Notes: a model not told the origin generated them from the letters alone. Shown: positions 10,716 through 22,439, counted from the stretch's first letter. The stretch: DNA of 64,000 nt from Channallabes apus (GCA_030522415.1 CM060104.1:11171501-11235500), one strand, 5' to 3'. Made by a program: numbers and translations.

Positions 10716-11330
10716 TATATAAATACACATTTGGAATCTGCATCTACATTTTCTGTTACAAGTATAGAATTAGGTTCAGCTGAGACTCATGATCAATGGT
10801 GTTAGGGTACTTATGTAGTGATAATTAGTTTCAGCCAGATCATTAAAACTAACAATGGACTATGACACTCTTGAGAGGGGATATGAAGGTGTTATTCATT
10901 TATTTATTCTCTACAAGGGTGCGAACTACAATACAGACCAAACTGTAACTTTCTCTTATACTACTATAAAAATTCTAAATATAAACAAAAAAAATACAGC
11001 TTTTTTTCCTCAGAGGTAAACGGAAAAGTGAAGTTGTTCAGCTGTTTACTGTCACTGCAGCTTCTTCAAAGTCTTCCCACTCCGTGACCACTGAAATCCG
11101 ACACGACACCACGTTAGGCTGCGTCTTGACTCATTTGTATACCGACGGTGATTGGATGTTTCCCGAGGGCTCAGGGGAGTGTGTGTGTGTGTCTGTGTGT
11201 GCGTGCGCGCGGGTACTTGTTCTACTGTTATAAAAACTCTAAATATGAACAAACAAAATACAGCTTTTTTTTCAGAGGTAAACGGAAAAGTGAAGATGTT
11301 CAGTGTCACTATGTAGATGTTACACTCAGT
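9725..11330. repeat. Locally duplicated GT-rich blocks
   Basis: A block starting 'GAGGGCTCAAGGGAGGTGTG', followed by GT repeats and then a 'CAGCGGATTTTTCCGCTACC' stretch, occurs at 9737-9890 and again at 10430-10590; a third GT block occurs at 11164. A second module (TTCAAAGTCTT CCACTCCGTGACC, then AAATACAGCTTTTTT and AGAGGTAAACGGAAAAGTG) is repeated at 10384, 10990-11100 and 11255-11305. Units are several hundred bases apart and diverged. Nothing coding is recognisable. Confidence 0.7.
10642..10714. repeat. (CA)n-(ATCT)n microsatellite
   Basis: About ten CA units followed by roughly thirteen ATCT units. The open frame running through it is an artefact of the repeat. Confidence 0.95.
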
Positions 11331-11564
11331 GGAGTTACCGAAATCTTTGCTTTAGTTCTCATTGAGTTGCCACACATCATTTCCACATTTCACTCGCTTT
11401 TATTACTCTTATGTGAACATAAACAGTGAAACATTCCACAGGGTTATAATACACCGCGGCCAAGTGAACCACGTTCCCGTCGAACGAAACGAGGCATAAT
11501 CGTGGTGTTTGCTTCGGTTATGACACACCATAGTTTATTATAGATCTGATTATTTATTCAAATA

Positions 11565-11710
11565 CAATAATAAAGCTTTATATCCTCAGGAGGGCTCAGT
11601 ACATTGTTTTAGCGATAGTTTCACGGAAGCGAGTTCAGAACTAATCTAATCAAACCAAAAAAAACAAAAAAACATCCGAAGCTTCAAATAGAATGAACGA
11701 ACTAATGAAA
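11565..11710. repeat. Interspersed repeat, inverse copy at 26705-26865
   Basis: The block containing ATAAAGCTTTATATCCTCAG and, further on, CGGAAGCGAGTTCAGAACTA matches the complement of 26705-26865. The family is unknown to me. The rest of 11330-12060 is AT-rich with no gene or structure I can support. Confidence 0.65.
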
Positions 11711-12491
11711 TTGATATATATGTAATTGATATATTGTATATACAGACGTGTGTGTGTCATTTTAATTCAAATGAACATTTTAATGCTTTCTGATACACTT
11801 ATCAACTTATCCACATACACTTATCAACACAAACTCTCCGTGCACGCACACACAATCTCTAAAAAATTAATATTAATAACATATATATACAAATAAACAA
11901 ATGTAGGTGTAATAAAAGTAGTCGTGATGTCAGTACTCGCCCAGCAAACCAGCGTTTTGCAGCGGCTTAAAACGTATGAATTATCTTCAAATATACAAAA
12001 AAAAAGCGAAAAGACACTCGATTATTATGCATAGGTTATTTGTTTAATTCAAAAAGTTCATAAAAACACTTTAAAACGAGAGAAAAACTGTTAAAATCCT
12101 CGTTCGCCTTCTCAGCGTTAGGTAGCGAGTGACGTCATGATTTGAATCTGCGCGCCACCGGGGAAACATAGGGAAACTGACTTTCCCGGACCACCGGCTT
12201 TTAGATAAAGTCCTTCTATGCGCCATCTGGCGGATATTCAGTGAAGCACAACACATTTATTTTAAATTCCCGAATGTTGCCTCCGGCAAGTCGCGGCACG
12301 CCGCGCGCTAAATTGCGGCATCCCGCGGGAAAACACGCGCAGTTTTAAAGGCGACATCTGTATATAGAATTAAAATGTCGGTGGTTGTGCAAATATGCAT
12401 GAAAGGTGACATGTGCAATTGTCCAGATGTATGAGTATTTAGTGCAAGTGTGTATGAATGTGTCCATGATTGTCCAGTCAGTGTTGTGAGC

Positions 12492-14125
12492 TTAAAAGAT
12501 GTTATTAGTCCTGTGTGGAGGTGTGATTGTGTGATTGAGAGACCTTATGGCCTGCGGGAAGAAGCTCCTCCTCAGTCTCTCTGTGTTGGCCTTTAGGGAG
12601 CGGAATCTCTTCCCAGACCGCAACAAAGAGAACAGTCCATTACTGGGGTGACTGAGGTCCTTCATGATCTTCCTGGCTTTAGTCCAGCACCGCTTGCTGT
12701 AGATGGAGTGCAGGTCAGGGAGCTCAGTGCGGATGATGCGCTCGGCTGATCGCACCACCCTCTGTAGAGCTCGTTTGTCCTGCATGGTGCTGTTCCCGAA
12801 CCAGGTCGAGATGTTTCCCGTCAGGATGCTCTCTATGGTGCAGGAGTAGAAGTTCCTGAGCACCTTGGAGGGCAGTCTAAAGTCTCTCAAGCGTCTGAGG
12901 TGGTAGAGACGCTGCCGGGCTTTTTTCACCACGGTGTTGATGTGACAGGACCATGACAGGTCCTGCGTGATGTGAACACCGAGGTATCTGAAGCTGTCCA
13001 CTCTCTCCACTGGGCTCCTGTTGATGACGGGGGTCTGGTAGTTCCTCTCCTGCTTTGTACTAAAGTCCACTATCAGCTCCTTTGTCTTACTAACGTTCAG
13101 GAGGAGATTGTTCCTCTGGCACCAGTTCTCCAGATTTCCAATCTCCTCTAGGTAGTCCGACTCATCATTGTTGGTGATCAGTCCGACCACGACGGTGTCG
13201 TCAGCAAACTTGATGATGGAGGTGGAGTTGGTAGTGGCCACGCAGTCGTGGGTGTACAAAGAGTACAGCAGGGGGCTCAGAACACAACCCTGGGGGGCTC
13301 CAGTGCTGAGAGTGAGTGTGGCTGAGACATGTCCGCCCATCCTTACTGCCTGTGGTCTGCCAGTCAGAAAATTGGAGATCCACTGACATATAGATGAGCT
13401 CAGTCCCAGGTGCTCCAGCTTGGTGGTGAGTGTGGAGGGAATTATGGTGTTAAAAGCAGAGCTGTAGTCGATGAAGAGCATTTTAACATAATTCCCTTTC
13501 CTAGTGTCCAGGTGAGTGAGTGATGTGTGGAGGAGATGAGAGATTGCATCGTCTGTGGAGCGTTCTGACGGTATGCAAACTGTAGTGGGTCCAGTGTGTC
13601 GGGTAGTGAAGAAATGATGAAGTCTCTGATAAGGCGTTCAAAGCACTTCATCACTACTGAGGTGAGGGCTACAGGGCGATAATCATTGAGAGAAGCAGGA
13701 TGTGGTTTCTTTGGAACAGGAACAATGATGGACTCTTTGAAGCATGTGGGGATCACCGACTGAGATAAAGAGATGTTGAATATCTCAGTGAACACAGGTG
13801 CTAGCTGGTCTGCGCAGGCTCTGAGAATACGACCTGAGATGCCGTCTGGTCCTGCTGCTTTCCTGGTGTTCACTCTCTTGAAGGCTCTCCTCACGTCGTG
13901 CTCGGAGATGATGAGCGCGTTCCCGGTGCTGGCAGTGTCTTCCTGTCTGCAGCCGTTAGCGCCGCTAGCATTAGCGCCGTTAGCATTAGCGCCGTTAGCA
14001 TTAGCATCGCTAGCGTGTTTAGCTGCAGCCTCGAAGCGAGCATAGAAGATGTTGAGCTCGTCTGCCAGAGTCACGTCCGCGTTCGTCATACCGGATGCTG
14101 GTGCTTTGTTCTCAGTCCCTGCCAC
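12492..14125 (-). pseudogene. LINE reverse transcriptase, frameshifted
   Basis: Two overlapping frames make up the polymerase. The upstream one (14125-13442) carries 'RKAAGPDGISGRILRAC' and '[20 protein letters not shown]', the fingers and palm entry. The downstream one (13481-12492, 329 residues) carries motif A '[10 protein letters not shown]' at residues 2-11, motif B '[10 protein letters not shown]' at 61-70 and the catalytic FADD at 92-95, then the thumb and a C-terminal 'RRSFFPQAI' tail ending in a stop at 12492. A frame change lies near 13480-13500. Catalytic residues are preserved, but the break prevents a full product. Confidence 0.85.
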
Positions 14126-15246
14126 AGGCTCCTAGAGTCACTCTGTTGAAGCTGTGACTCTAGTTTCCTCCCGTAGCGCTGCTTCGCCTCTTTCACCGCC
14201 TTCCGGACGTTATATGACGCAGCCTTGTACGGTTCCATGTCCCCCGATGCAAGTCCCGTGTTGTAGGCAGCTGTGCGAGATCTCAGAGCGTCGCGGATGG
14301 TTTTATCCACCCACGGCTTCTGGTTGGGAAACGTTCTGATAGTCTTTTTCTCTACCGTATCGTCTACCAGCTTTTCAATAAATCCCACAACCGCTTCCGT
14401 AAACACGCTGACGTCATCATCAGAGCTGTTTCTGAACATGTCCCAGTCTGCGTCATCGAGTGCGTCCTGTAACGCGGCCACCGATTGGTCCGTCCAGCGC
14501 GCGACCTCCCTCTGAACCGGAACTTCCTGTTTCAGCCTTTGTTTATATTTTGGCATGAGGAAGATGGCGGCGTGGTCGGATTTACCAAACGCTGGACGAG
14601 ATTGTGCCTTGTAACCGTCTTTGACCGTGGTATAACAGTGGTCCAGTGTCCTTTCGCCCCTGGTGGGGCAGGTGATGTGCTGTTAAAAGTTCGGCGCTGC
14701 GCGTTTGAGGTTGGCACTATTAAAATCCCCCACCACAATGAGCGCAGCGTCCCGGTGTTGTGTCTGGTGCTGTGTGAGCGCCTCATGCAGCTCGCATAAG
14801 GCAATGTCTGTGTCTGCTTGTGGAGGGATGTAAACGGCACTGATTATGACCGATGTGAACTCCCGTGGAAGATAAAATGGACGACACATGATGGACAGTA
14901 GTTCCAGGTTTGGTGTGCAGGAGCGTGTAAGAGGAACAACGCTCGCGCTGTTGCACCAGCTGTTGTTCACCATTAAGCACAGGCCGCCTCCCCTTGATTT
15001 CCCCGAGTCCTGCGTCCTGTCCATGCGGTGAACCGAGAAGAACTCGGCCGGCTGTATGGCGTGGTCTGGCACCGCTGGGTTCAGCCATGTCTCGGTGAAG
15101 CAGAGGAGATTGCAGTCCCGAATGTCTCTCTGGAACTTTATCCTGGCCCTGAGGTCATCAAGTTTGTTCTCCAGTGACTGGACGTTGGCGAGCAGGATGC
15201 TAGGCAGAGGTGTGCGGTGTGCACGGGCCCTGAGCCTGTTCCTCAC
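14086..15246 (-). pseudogene. LINE endonuclease domain and linker, frameshifted
   Basis: The 187-residue frame 15246-14683 has the APE endonuclease signature: 'LLANVQSLENKLDDLRA' near the start, 'LLCFTETWL' around residue 50, and 'IVVGDFN' near residues 170-176. The domain then continues in another frame (14840-14532) and the linker in a third (14556-14086, 'KPWVDKTIRDALRSR'). The endonuclease nicks target DNA for target-primed reverse transcription. The frame breaks are near 14700, 14550 and 14100. Confidence 0.8.
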
Positions 15247-16366
15247 CCCAGCTCGTCACCCTCGGGTTCGTCGCTTCGCGTCGCGTCCTTTGTTCTCCCT
15301 CAGGATCTCACTCGGCCAGCTCGGATCCGGAGTTAAAAACGTCGAATTGTGAGTACATTGTATACCAATAGAAACAAGAGTGTCTCTATCATACCTAATG
15401 TACTCAATGGTGGTGATTTTGCCGATTTTAAAACACTGAAAACTAACTTAAATAACAAAAACAAAGAAAAGGTGGTCGGAGCAGTCGTGACGGCAGCCGA
15501 CCTCACCGGCGCCATCTTGATCCAATTATCCAAAATTATCCAATAATTTTTTTTTGTTCTCTATTTGAAATTGGACTGTCATTTTTCCGGACCTCGGACT
15601 GAATAGAAATTTGGTAAGTGGACCTTTCAGATTTATATTTGAGTACCCCTGTTGTAGAGTATCTACCAGAAGGCACAGACACATCTTATGAGTCTGATCA
15701 GGAGGTCACCGATGCTGAAGCTGCACTCACTCCTGCTGAATCGTTCAAATCCAAAAGCGGTAACATCTGTTGGAGCTCAGTACCTCCTGACTTACATGGC
15801 AGGGCAGCTGCTGCAAATGTCATCAAAATGACCCCTGGAATCACAAGGTTTGCTGTGAAGAGAGTAAGTGACATCAAGACATGTTTTGATCTGTTTATGC
15901 CATTGTCACTGAAGAAAGTCATGATTGCTATGACAAACCTTGAAGGAAAAACGGTTCATGGCGACATGTGGAATGACATTGATGAGGAATACCTGGATGC
16001 TTATATTGGTGTTCTTCTTCTTGCTGGTGTTTACAAATCCAGCAATGAGGCCACTGATTTATACAGGCAAACATGTAAGTGGCATTCTTGAGAAAAATCA
16101 AGGAAAACGTGTAGTCCTTGATATGACTACTGGACTGTGGGGTCACAATATCACATATGACAATTTCTTTACCAGCTATGACCTTGGACACGAACTTCTC
16201 AGGCGGAAACTTACCATGGTGGGCACAGTAAAAAAAATAAAATAAACCTGAGCAGCCTGCCGAAATTTTGCAGGTGATGGACAGGCCTCCACTTTATTAA
16301 AAATTTGCTTTAACAGACCATGGTTGTTTCATATTGTCCAAAAAAATCACCGGAGTGTGATACTTA

Positions 16367-17987
16367 CAGTGGTGTGAAAAACTATTTGCCCCCTTCCTGA
16401 TTTCTTATTCTTTTGCATGTTTGTCACACATAAATGTTTCTGCTCATCAAAAACCCTTAACTATTAGTCAAAGATAACATAATTGAAAACAAAATGCAGT
16501 TTTTAAATGAAGGTTTACGTTATTAAGGGAGAAAAAAAACTCAAAATCTACATGGCCCTGTGTGAAAAAGTGATTGCCCCCCTTGTTAAAAAATAACTTA
16601 ACTGTGGTTTATCACACCTGAGTTCAATTTCTGTAGTCACCCCCAGGCCTGATTACTGCCACACCTGTTTCAATCAAGAAATCACTTAAATAGGAGCTAC
16701 CTGACACAGAGAAGTAGACCAAAAGCACCTGAAAAGCTAGACATCATGCCAAGATCCAAAGAAATTCAGGAACAAATGAGAACAAAAGTAATTGAGATCT
16801 ATCAGTCTGGTAAAGGTTATAAAGCCATTTCTAAAGCTTTGGGACTCCAGCGAACCACAGTGAGAGCCATTATCCACAAATGGCAAAAACATGGAACAGT
16901 GGTGAACCTTCCCAGGAGTGGCCGGCCGACCAAAATTACCCCAAGAGCGCAGAGACAACTCATCCGAGAGGCCACAAAAGACGCCAGGACAACATCTAAA
17001 GAACTGCAGGCCTCACTTGCCTCAATTAAGGTCAGTGTTCACGACTCCACCATAAGAAAGAGACTGGGCAAAAACGGCCTGCATGGCAGATTTCCAAGGC
17101 ACAAACCACTTTTAAGCAAAAAGAACATTAAGGCTCGTCTCAATTTTGCTAAAAAACATCTCAATGATTGCCAAGTCTTTTGGGAAAATATCTTGTGGAC
17201 CGATGAGACAAAAGTTGAACTTTTTGGAAGGTGCGTGTCCCGTTACATCTGGCGTAAATGTAACACAGCATTTCAGAAAAAGAACATCATATCAACAGTA
17301 AAATATGGTGGTGGTAGTGTGATGGTCTGGGGTTGTTTTGCTGCTTCAGGACCTGGAAGGCTTGCTGTGATAGATGGAACCATGAATTCTACTGTCTACC
17401 AAAAAATCCTGAAGGAGAATGTCCGGCCATCTGTTCGTCAACTCAAGCTGAAGCGATCTTGGGTGCTGCAGCAGGACAATGACCCAAAACACACCAGCAA
17501 ATCCACCTCTGAATGGCTGAAGAAAAACAAAATGAAGACTTTGGAGTGGCCTAGTCAAAGTCCTGACCTGAATCCTATTGAGATGTTGTGGCATGACCTT
17601 AAAAAGGCGGTTCATGCTAGAAAACCCTCAAATAAAGCTGAATTACAACAATTCTGCAAAGATGAGTGGGCCAAAATTCCTCCAGAGCACTGTAAAAGAC
17701 TCGTTGCAAGTTATCGCAAACGCTTGATTGCAGTTATTGCTGCTAAGGGTGGCCCAACCAGTTATTAGGTTCAGGGGGCAATTACTTTTTCACACAGGGC
17801 CATGTAGGTTTGGATTTTTTTTTCTCCCTAAATAATAAAACCCCTCATTTAAAAACTGCATTTTGTGTTTACTTGTGTTATCTTTGACTAATAGTTAAAT
17901 GTGTTTGATGATCAGAAACATTTTGTGTGACAAACATGCAAAAGAATAAGAAATCAGGAGGGGGGCAAATAGTTTTTCACACCACTG
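16367..17987 (+). mobile_element. Intact Tc1-like transposon inserted in piggyBac
   Basis: Inverted repeats of about 215 bp (16367-16582 and 17773-17987) start CAGTGGTGTGAAAAACTATT and are nearly identical, with the outer and inner direct-repeat arrangement usual for fish Tc1 elements. TA flanks both sides (16365-16366 and 17988-17989). Total 1621 bp with one uninterrupted transposase. Excision at the TA would restore reading through of the piggyBac coding region, so this is a clean recent insertion. The ends and protein resemble the widespread Passport-type fish Tc1 group. Confidence 0.95.
16746..17768 (+). CDS. Tc1-family DD34E transposase, full length
   Basis: 340 residues, the usual length of a vertebrate Tc1 transposase, from ATG to TAG-type stop without a break. 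Residues 1-110 form the paired helix-turn-helix DNA-binding part ('YKAISKALGLQRTTVRAIIHKW' region), with a GRPTK linker at 59-63 in place of the usual GRPR-type motif. The catalytic triad is complete: D153 in 'WTDETKVELFG', D244 in 'QQDNDPKH' and E279 in 'SPDLNPIE', spaced DD34E. The glycine-rich 'YGGGSVMVWGCFAASGPG' box is present at about 187-204. The protein binds the flanking inverted repeats and catalyses cut-and-paste movement at TA. It looks competent by sequence; activity is untested. Confidence 0.95.
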   Translation: MPRSKEIQEQMRTKVIEIYQSGKGYKAISKALGLQRTTVRAIIHKWQKHGTVVNLPRSGRPTKITPRAQRQLIREATKDARTTSKELQASLASIKVSVHDSTIRKRLGKNGLHGRFPRHKPLLSKKNIKARLNFAKKHLNDCQVFWENILWTDETKVELFGRCVSRYIWRKCNTAFQKKNIISTVKYGGGSVMVWGCFAASGPGRLAVIDGTMNSTVYQKILKENVRPSVRQLKLKRSWVLQQDNDPKHTSKSTSEWLKKNKMKTLEWPSQSPDLNPIEMLWHDLKKAVHARKPSNKAELQQFCKDEWAKIPPEHCKRLVASYRKRLIAVIAAKGGPTSY

Positions 17988-18839
17988 TATGTCCACTTTT
18001 TACAAAGACGCAGCTGTGTCATCAGCAAGTGGCAAAAAACCCGTAATTATCTTGGACTATAACAAAAACAAAGGTGGAGTGGACAATATGGACAAGCTGA
18101 CTGCTACTTACATTTGCCAGAGAATGACCAGGAGATGGCCAATGGTTGTGTTTTATAATATTCTAAATGTGTCTGCATACGATACATTTGTGTTGTGGAC
18201 CCACATTCACCTAGGGTGGAACTCAACCAGAAAAAACAAGCTTTGTTTTCAAGAATGTTTCTTGAGGAGTTAGGAAGTTCCTTTGTCAAGGCACACATTG
18301 AGCGAAGGGAACGGGTGCCCTGGGACCCAGCCGCTGCAGCCTTGGTCAGACAGCTGCAGAGCTCACGTAGCACTCCTTCCACACCATCAGCAACACAAAG
18401 AGCATCAGTGTCAGCATCCTCTTCGGCCAGCACTGCATCAACATCAACCTACACAGCCACAGCCAGAACCCCACTGAGGCCACCTGATTCTAAAAGAAAG
18501 AGGTGTCAGGTCTGCCCTAGCAATAAAGACAGAAAGACAAACGTTCTCTGCTTCTACTGCAGAAATATATTTGCAAAGAACACCCTAAAAGTGTCACTTT
18601 TTGCCACACATGCATCTACATGCACATGCATGGTCTTGCACACAAAGACGTTTTTTGGAACTAGTGCCTCATTTCTATTGGTTTGATTTGCTTGATTGTT
18701 CGTTGTTTGTTTGACCTTGCAAATCCACATTTTGAGATTTACTTGTTTAGTTTTCCATTTATATTAAAGTTATTTTTGAAAATACTTTTTTGCCTTTTTC
18801 TTTGATGTAAATATATATGGGTCAAACTTGACCCGTACC

Positions 18840-21800
18840 ACCAAAGATGTTACTATAGTAATTCAAATTATAATAAAAATTATATATAACAAATATATTT
18901 AAGAGATGTGTTCTAATACCCCTCCGTAATAGTCAGGTAATATAACAACCTTTTATTTATTTAAATAATTCTCTTGAGGTTCATTTAGTCATTTTTTAAA
19001 ATTGAAAACGAGAGGTATGCTGTTAAAGTAAAAGCTCATGAGGTCACAGCAAAAATATTAATGGACATAAAATATAAATGGACAAGGAAGCATAACAAAG
19101 TAACCAAGATGTAAGAAAAGAAATTGGATGATAAATATTTGTTTTTAGGGTAATATGACTGATTAAAGACAAACTGACCTGTTAACATACTGTAAGAGAT
19201 AGTAAAAGAAATCTAATATAAGAGAAAGGTTAAGTAAGGGATACCTTAAATATACTTGAGGAATGAGTAATTGATTGCATGTTTGCTTATTCTCTGTCAT
19301 TTTGTCATGGTTATTAAAGCCTAAAAGCATTACAAAGTGTCTTCAATTATAGAATCCTCTATATTATTTTTATTTCCCAGTTGAGTGAATCTAGTAATAA
19401 ACATTTAGCTTCCATTGCAAATTCTTTCTTTTTATATTAAGTAACTATCAAAAGTTTTAAATAATTTAATTAGAAAACAAATTACATTTGATTCATTATT
19501 GCTGCCAGTTTTGTTTTTTTTGTATGCAAGTGCAAATACTGTAGTTATACATTCAATACACATCCAGACAGTTCATAAAAGTTTTATTGTGTTTTATTTT
19601 ATTTTATTTTATTTATTTAAAGTATACTTATATACTTGTATATTTTTCACAAGTTTCCCCACACAGTCCAAAGACACATACTGTAGACTGTTTAGTGTCC
19701 CCTGACACCCCATCTGCCTTGTGCCCTGAGCCTTCACAAAAAAAAGGAAAAATTGTGTGCCAAAAAGTGGCAAATCTTCAAGATTTTTCATTAATATTAA
19801 ATTCTGTTAATATGTCACACAGTTTAACTTAAAAAGACCCCTCAAGGTCACCAGTTCAGGTTGGTGGTCCAGTAGCCTATATACAGTGTTCTAAAAAAAC
19901 AGAGCTTTTGTTCCTTTCTTACTGTTCTTTGCTAAAACACTTCTATAACAAATGGTGAAGGAAGTGCAGAAATGAAAAGCCAATTGGGGGAAATAAGCTG
20001 AATGCCCATAAAGAGCTTTTTAGGATGTATCAAATAGCCTCATAGTAGATGACAGAACCCCTCTAACTGAATTTAACCGACGACACAGGCAATGAATAGA
20101 TTCAACAATTTGGTTGCCCCTTTTTATTCCTCAGGAAATCCTCCCTCATTTCATTTTCTCAACAGATGAGTCTCTCTTTCTGAGCAGCTGTTTGGGGTTA
20201 TTGATGACCTCATTAGAATGCTGCAGGCAGCATGCTGTGCAACAGTGAAAGTCTTCCAATATGCACTAACCGTCTTCTGCCCCAGTCACCAGCTCCTCTA
20301 GCATGCATATCTCTTGCATTTCAGCAGTCAAAGCCAAAATCACATTCTCAGTGGAACAGTAAGGGAAATAAAGGTTACTAAGGGTCATTCTATCCTGAGA
20401 CCCCACACAAAGGCTTTTCCAAGTTATCTCATGAAGTCAGTTGCCTGACGTTTCACAGAGGTTTTGTATTTGGACACTTTAAATAATGTCTGATAGTTTT
20501 AAATCCTATGACAGCAAGCAATTGACCTAAGCATCATGATCATAGTTCATATTTTTTAAATTGGTGGAATAATTTTAAATTTTTATGCTATTTATTTTTC
20601 TGGTTATTTAGTAATAAGAGCTATACTGCAACATACAAACTGGAAGGAAAATATTCCAATCATAAATATAGTCAAATAATAGTTTCCCTGCAACGGGTTG
20701 GCACTCCATCCAAGGTGCACTTTGCCTTGTGCCATAAGTTCCTTGGGATAACTTCCAGGCCCCCTGCAACATTACAAAAGATAAGTCATATAGATAATGG
20801 ATAGCTGGATGGACACGTAAGTAACTCACAGTAATTTGCAGGCAAATATTTGACAGGAGTATTTAAACACCCAAGTAAAATGCCAGTCCAGTAAGATCAT
20901 ACTTAATCATGCTTTAAAGAAGTAATGCTAGTGATCTGTCCCAAACTTCTAGTATACCTTTACACCGAGCTACTGTAGAAGAAAGCATACTGTATGTTGC
21001 TTAGTTTGTTAAAAAAATGTTTCATTGCAAACTCAACCTCTGCCAACATTGCAAACAAATCATAGGCCTATTAAAAGCACCATGTCCAAGATCTTTATTC
21101 AGATAGTCTGTATCATACCATCTTTAACTATGTAAACAATTTACGAGTATGTTAAAAGGACACACTTGGTACTTTTCTTATAGAAGCATGATTGAGGATT
21201 AGAAGCATATTCAATCATCTAACTGAAGTGATATCTTGGTGTTGTGGAATAGTGTGCTTTTTGATGGCTTTATAATTACACAATGTGTAAACATACTGTA
21301 TTTATGGTGTCATCTCATCTCCCTCCTGAGCTGTGTTCTGCACCGTATTTGGAAAGTGTAATGTCAGCTATCAAGAAGAATTTGCTGATCATCCTATATG
21401 TTTTGTTTCCCTTTGGTCAGCCCCTTATTCAGCCATGCAACACTATGGATGTTCATCTATTGGTTCCAAGTGTGTGGGTATGCTTGTTTCTTTCAAAGCA
21501 AGCACTTCGTTTAATTTAGATTTTTTTTTTACCTCAGACGCAGTGCTCCCATCTTAGTTCTCAGCCCTTTAGTAACTGTTTCTTCCTTCTGCCAATGCCA
21601 AGACTGTATTACTGACACGTGCAAATAGCCCTTTGTACTGTACTTGCAAAATATTAATATAATATTACATAAACCTAATACACATTAGCAACTCTGTTTA
21701 TTAGCAATTTTATTTATAAAATATACAAGAACATCAGTGGCATTTACATTGCAGAGGAATTTGGGACACCTTTGTTTGAGTATGAACATTTAAGAACCAG

Positions 21801-21984
21801 TTACAGTTATTGCAATAATAGCCAATGTGTCAAAATTGAACAAAGTAAAGTAATAAAGTAGTTGTTATTTTCAATGGAATCACAATATATATATATTTTT
21901 AAAATGGCTAAATGCAAGCCACTTTTTGTGAGTTAGAGAGAGAGAAACTTTAAAAAATTTTTTTTTTTTTTAAATTCATTATAC
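18840..21984. other. Non-coding stretch, no gene seen
   Basis: AT-rich DNA with a TTTTA-type repeat at 19591-19618 and one SINE tail (20686-20816). I found no open frame with recognisable domains on either strand. The segment 20150-20460 is less AT-rich than its surroundings and could be checked for conservation, but the sequence alone shows nothing specific. Confidence 0.6.
20686..20816 (+). mobile_element. SINE 3' half (diverged)
   Basis: Contains diverged forms of GGTTGGCACTCCATCCAAGG, CCTTGGGATAACTTCCAGGC and a GATAATGGATAG tail. These match the 3' module seen more clearly at 25560-25700 and 48290-48410, shared by fish SINEs and their partner LINEs. Confidence 0.65.
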
Positions 21985-22430
21985 CTCACATGGTTCCCTA
22001 AAGACATCGTCTCGGACAGAGGGCCTCAGTTCACTGCCCGGTTCTGGAAGGCCTTCTGCCATCTGATCCATTCCACCTGTAGTCTCTCATCTGGATACCA
22101 CCCTCAGACTAATGGTCAGACAGAGTGGGCCAACCAACAACTGGAGCGCTACCTGAGATGTTTCGTCGCCGATTGCCAGCGCTCCTGGGCTCGCTACCTC
22201 TTATGGGCTGAGTTATCACATAACCTCCACGTCACCTCAGCCACCAATCTCAGTCCATTCGAGGTATGCCACGGTTTCTAACCTCCGATGTTTGAACATC
22301 AAGAACCGGAGGTTGACGTACCCTCCGTCCAACAGTTGGTCCGCAGGTGCCGACGGCTCTGGAACCATGCCAACCAAGCCATTCACCACGCCAACACCCG
22401 TTACACCACCCACGAGCACCCATGGCTCCT
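21985..22430 (+). pseudogene. Gypsy integrase core fragment
   Basis: The frame starting at 21985 reads '[20 protein letters not shown]', then 'SGYHPQTNGQTEW' and 'YLLWAELSHNLHVTSATNLSPFEV', the second catalytic aspartate and glutamate region of a Ty3/Gypsy integrase. A TAA stop near 22278 breaks it. No LTR belonging to it is visible; on its right it abuts the minus-strand BEL/Pao-like gag. Confidence 0.85.
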
Positions 22431-22439
22431 CACGAGCAT

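Larger units (their letters stand above)
1290..12360. mobile_element. 11.07-kb TIR-bounded insertion splitting a LINE
   Basis: Both ends carry CAGATGTCGCC in inverse orientation (1290-1300 and 12350-12360), continuing as TTAAAA plus GC-rich, partly matching sequence for about 50 bases. TA precedes the left end (1288-1289) and follows the right end (12361-12362), giving a TA duplication. Outside these points lie the two halves of one minus-strand LINE. No transposase frame is visible inside, so the element would be non-autonomous or a captured composite. It contains nested elements and putative exons listed separately. Superfamily is unresolved: TA duplications fit Tc1/mariner-like elements but the ends do not resemble them. 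Interpretation is inference from the joint structure. Confidence 0.6.
12361..15350 (-). mobile_element. L2-type non-LTR retrotransposon (LINE), minus strand
   Basis: The minus strand encodes, in order, an APE-type endonuclease, a linker and a reverse transcriptase with conserved motifs, ending in a 3' untranslated stretch that is interrupted at 12361. Its tail appears to continue at 1289 to 1037 beyond an 11-kb insertion. The clade is judged from the sequence of the reverse transcriptase motifs and the fish-type 3' tail; L2/CR1 group is likely, exact family not determined. At least three frame breaks make it inactive. Confidence 0.85.
15618..18662 (+). pseudogene. piggyBac transposase, decayed and interrupted by Tc1
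   Basis: The N-terminal part (15618-16250) has 'KRVSDIKTCFDLFMPLSLKK', 'YLDAYIGVLLLAGVYKS' and, after a deletion and frame change, 'QGKRVVLDMTTGL' and 'HNITYDNFFTSYDLGHELL', all typical of PGBD-type transposases. Coding similarity continues to the Tc1 insertion at 16367 and resumes after it (17990 on) with 'IILDYNKNKGGVDNMDKL' and 'WPMVVFYNILNVSAYD'. The C-terminus ends in a cysteine-rich zinc-binding domain 'KRCQVCPSNKDRK..VLCFYC' at about 18495-18560. An internal deletion between 'SSNEATDLYR' and 'YTGKHVSGI' removes part of the catalytic core. Not functional. A GGGTCAAACTTGACCC palindrome at 18819-18834 may belong to its 3' end. Confidence 0.85.

Noticed and set aside
10590..10805. Open frame through the CA/ATCT microsatellite
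   Set aside because: Low-complexity translation of the repeat.
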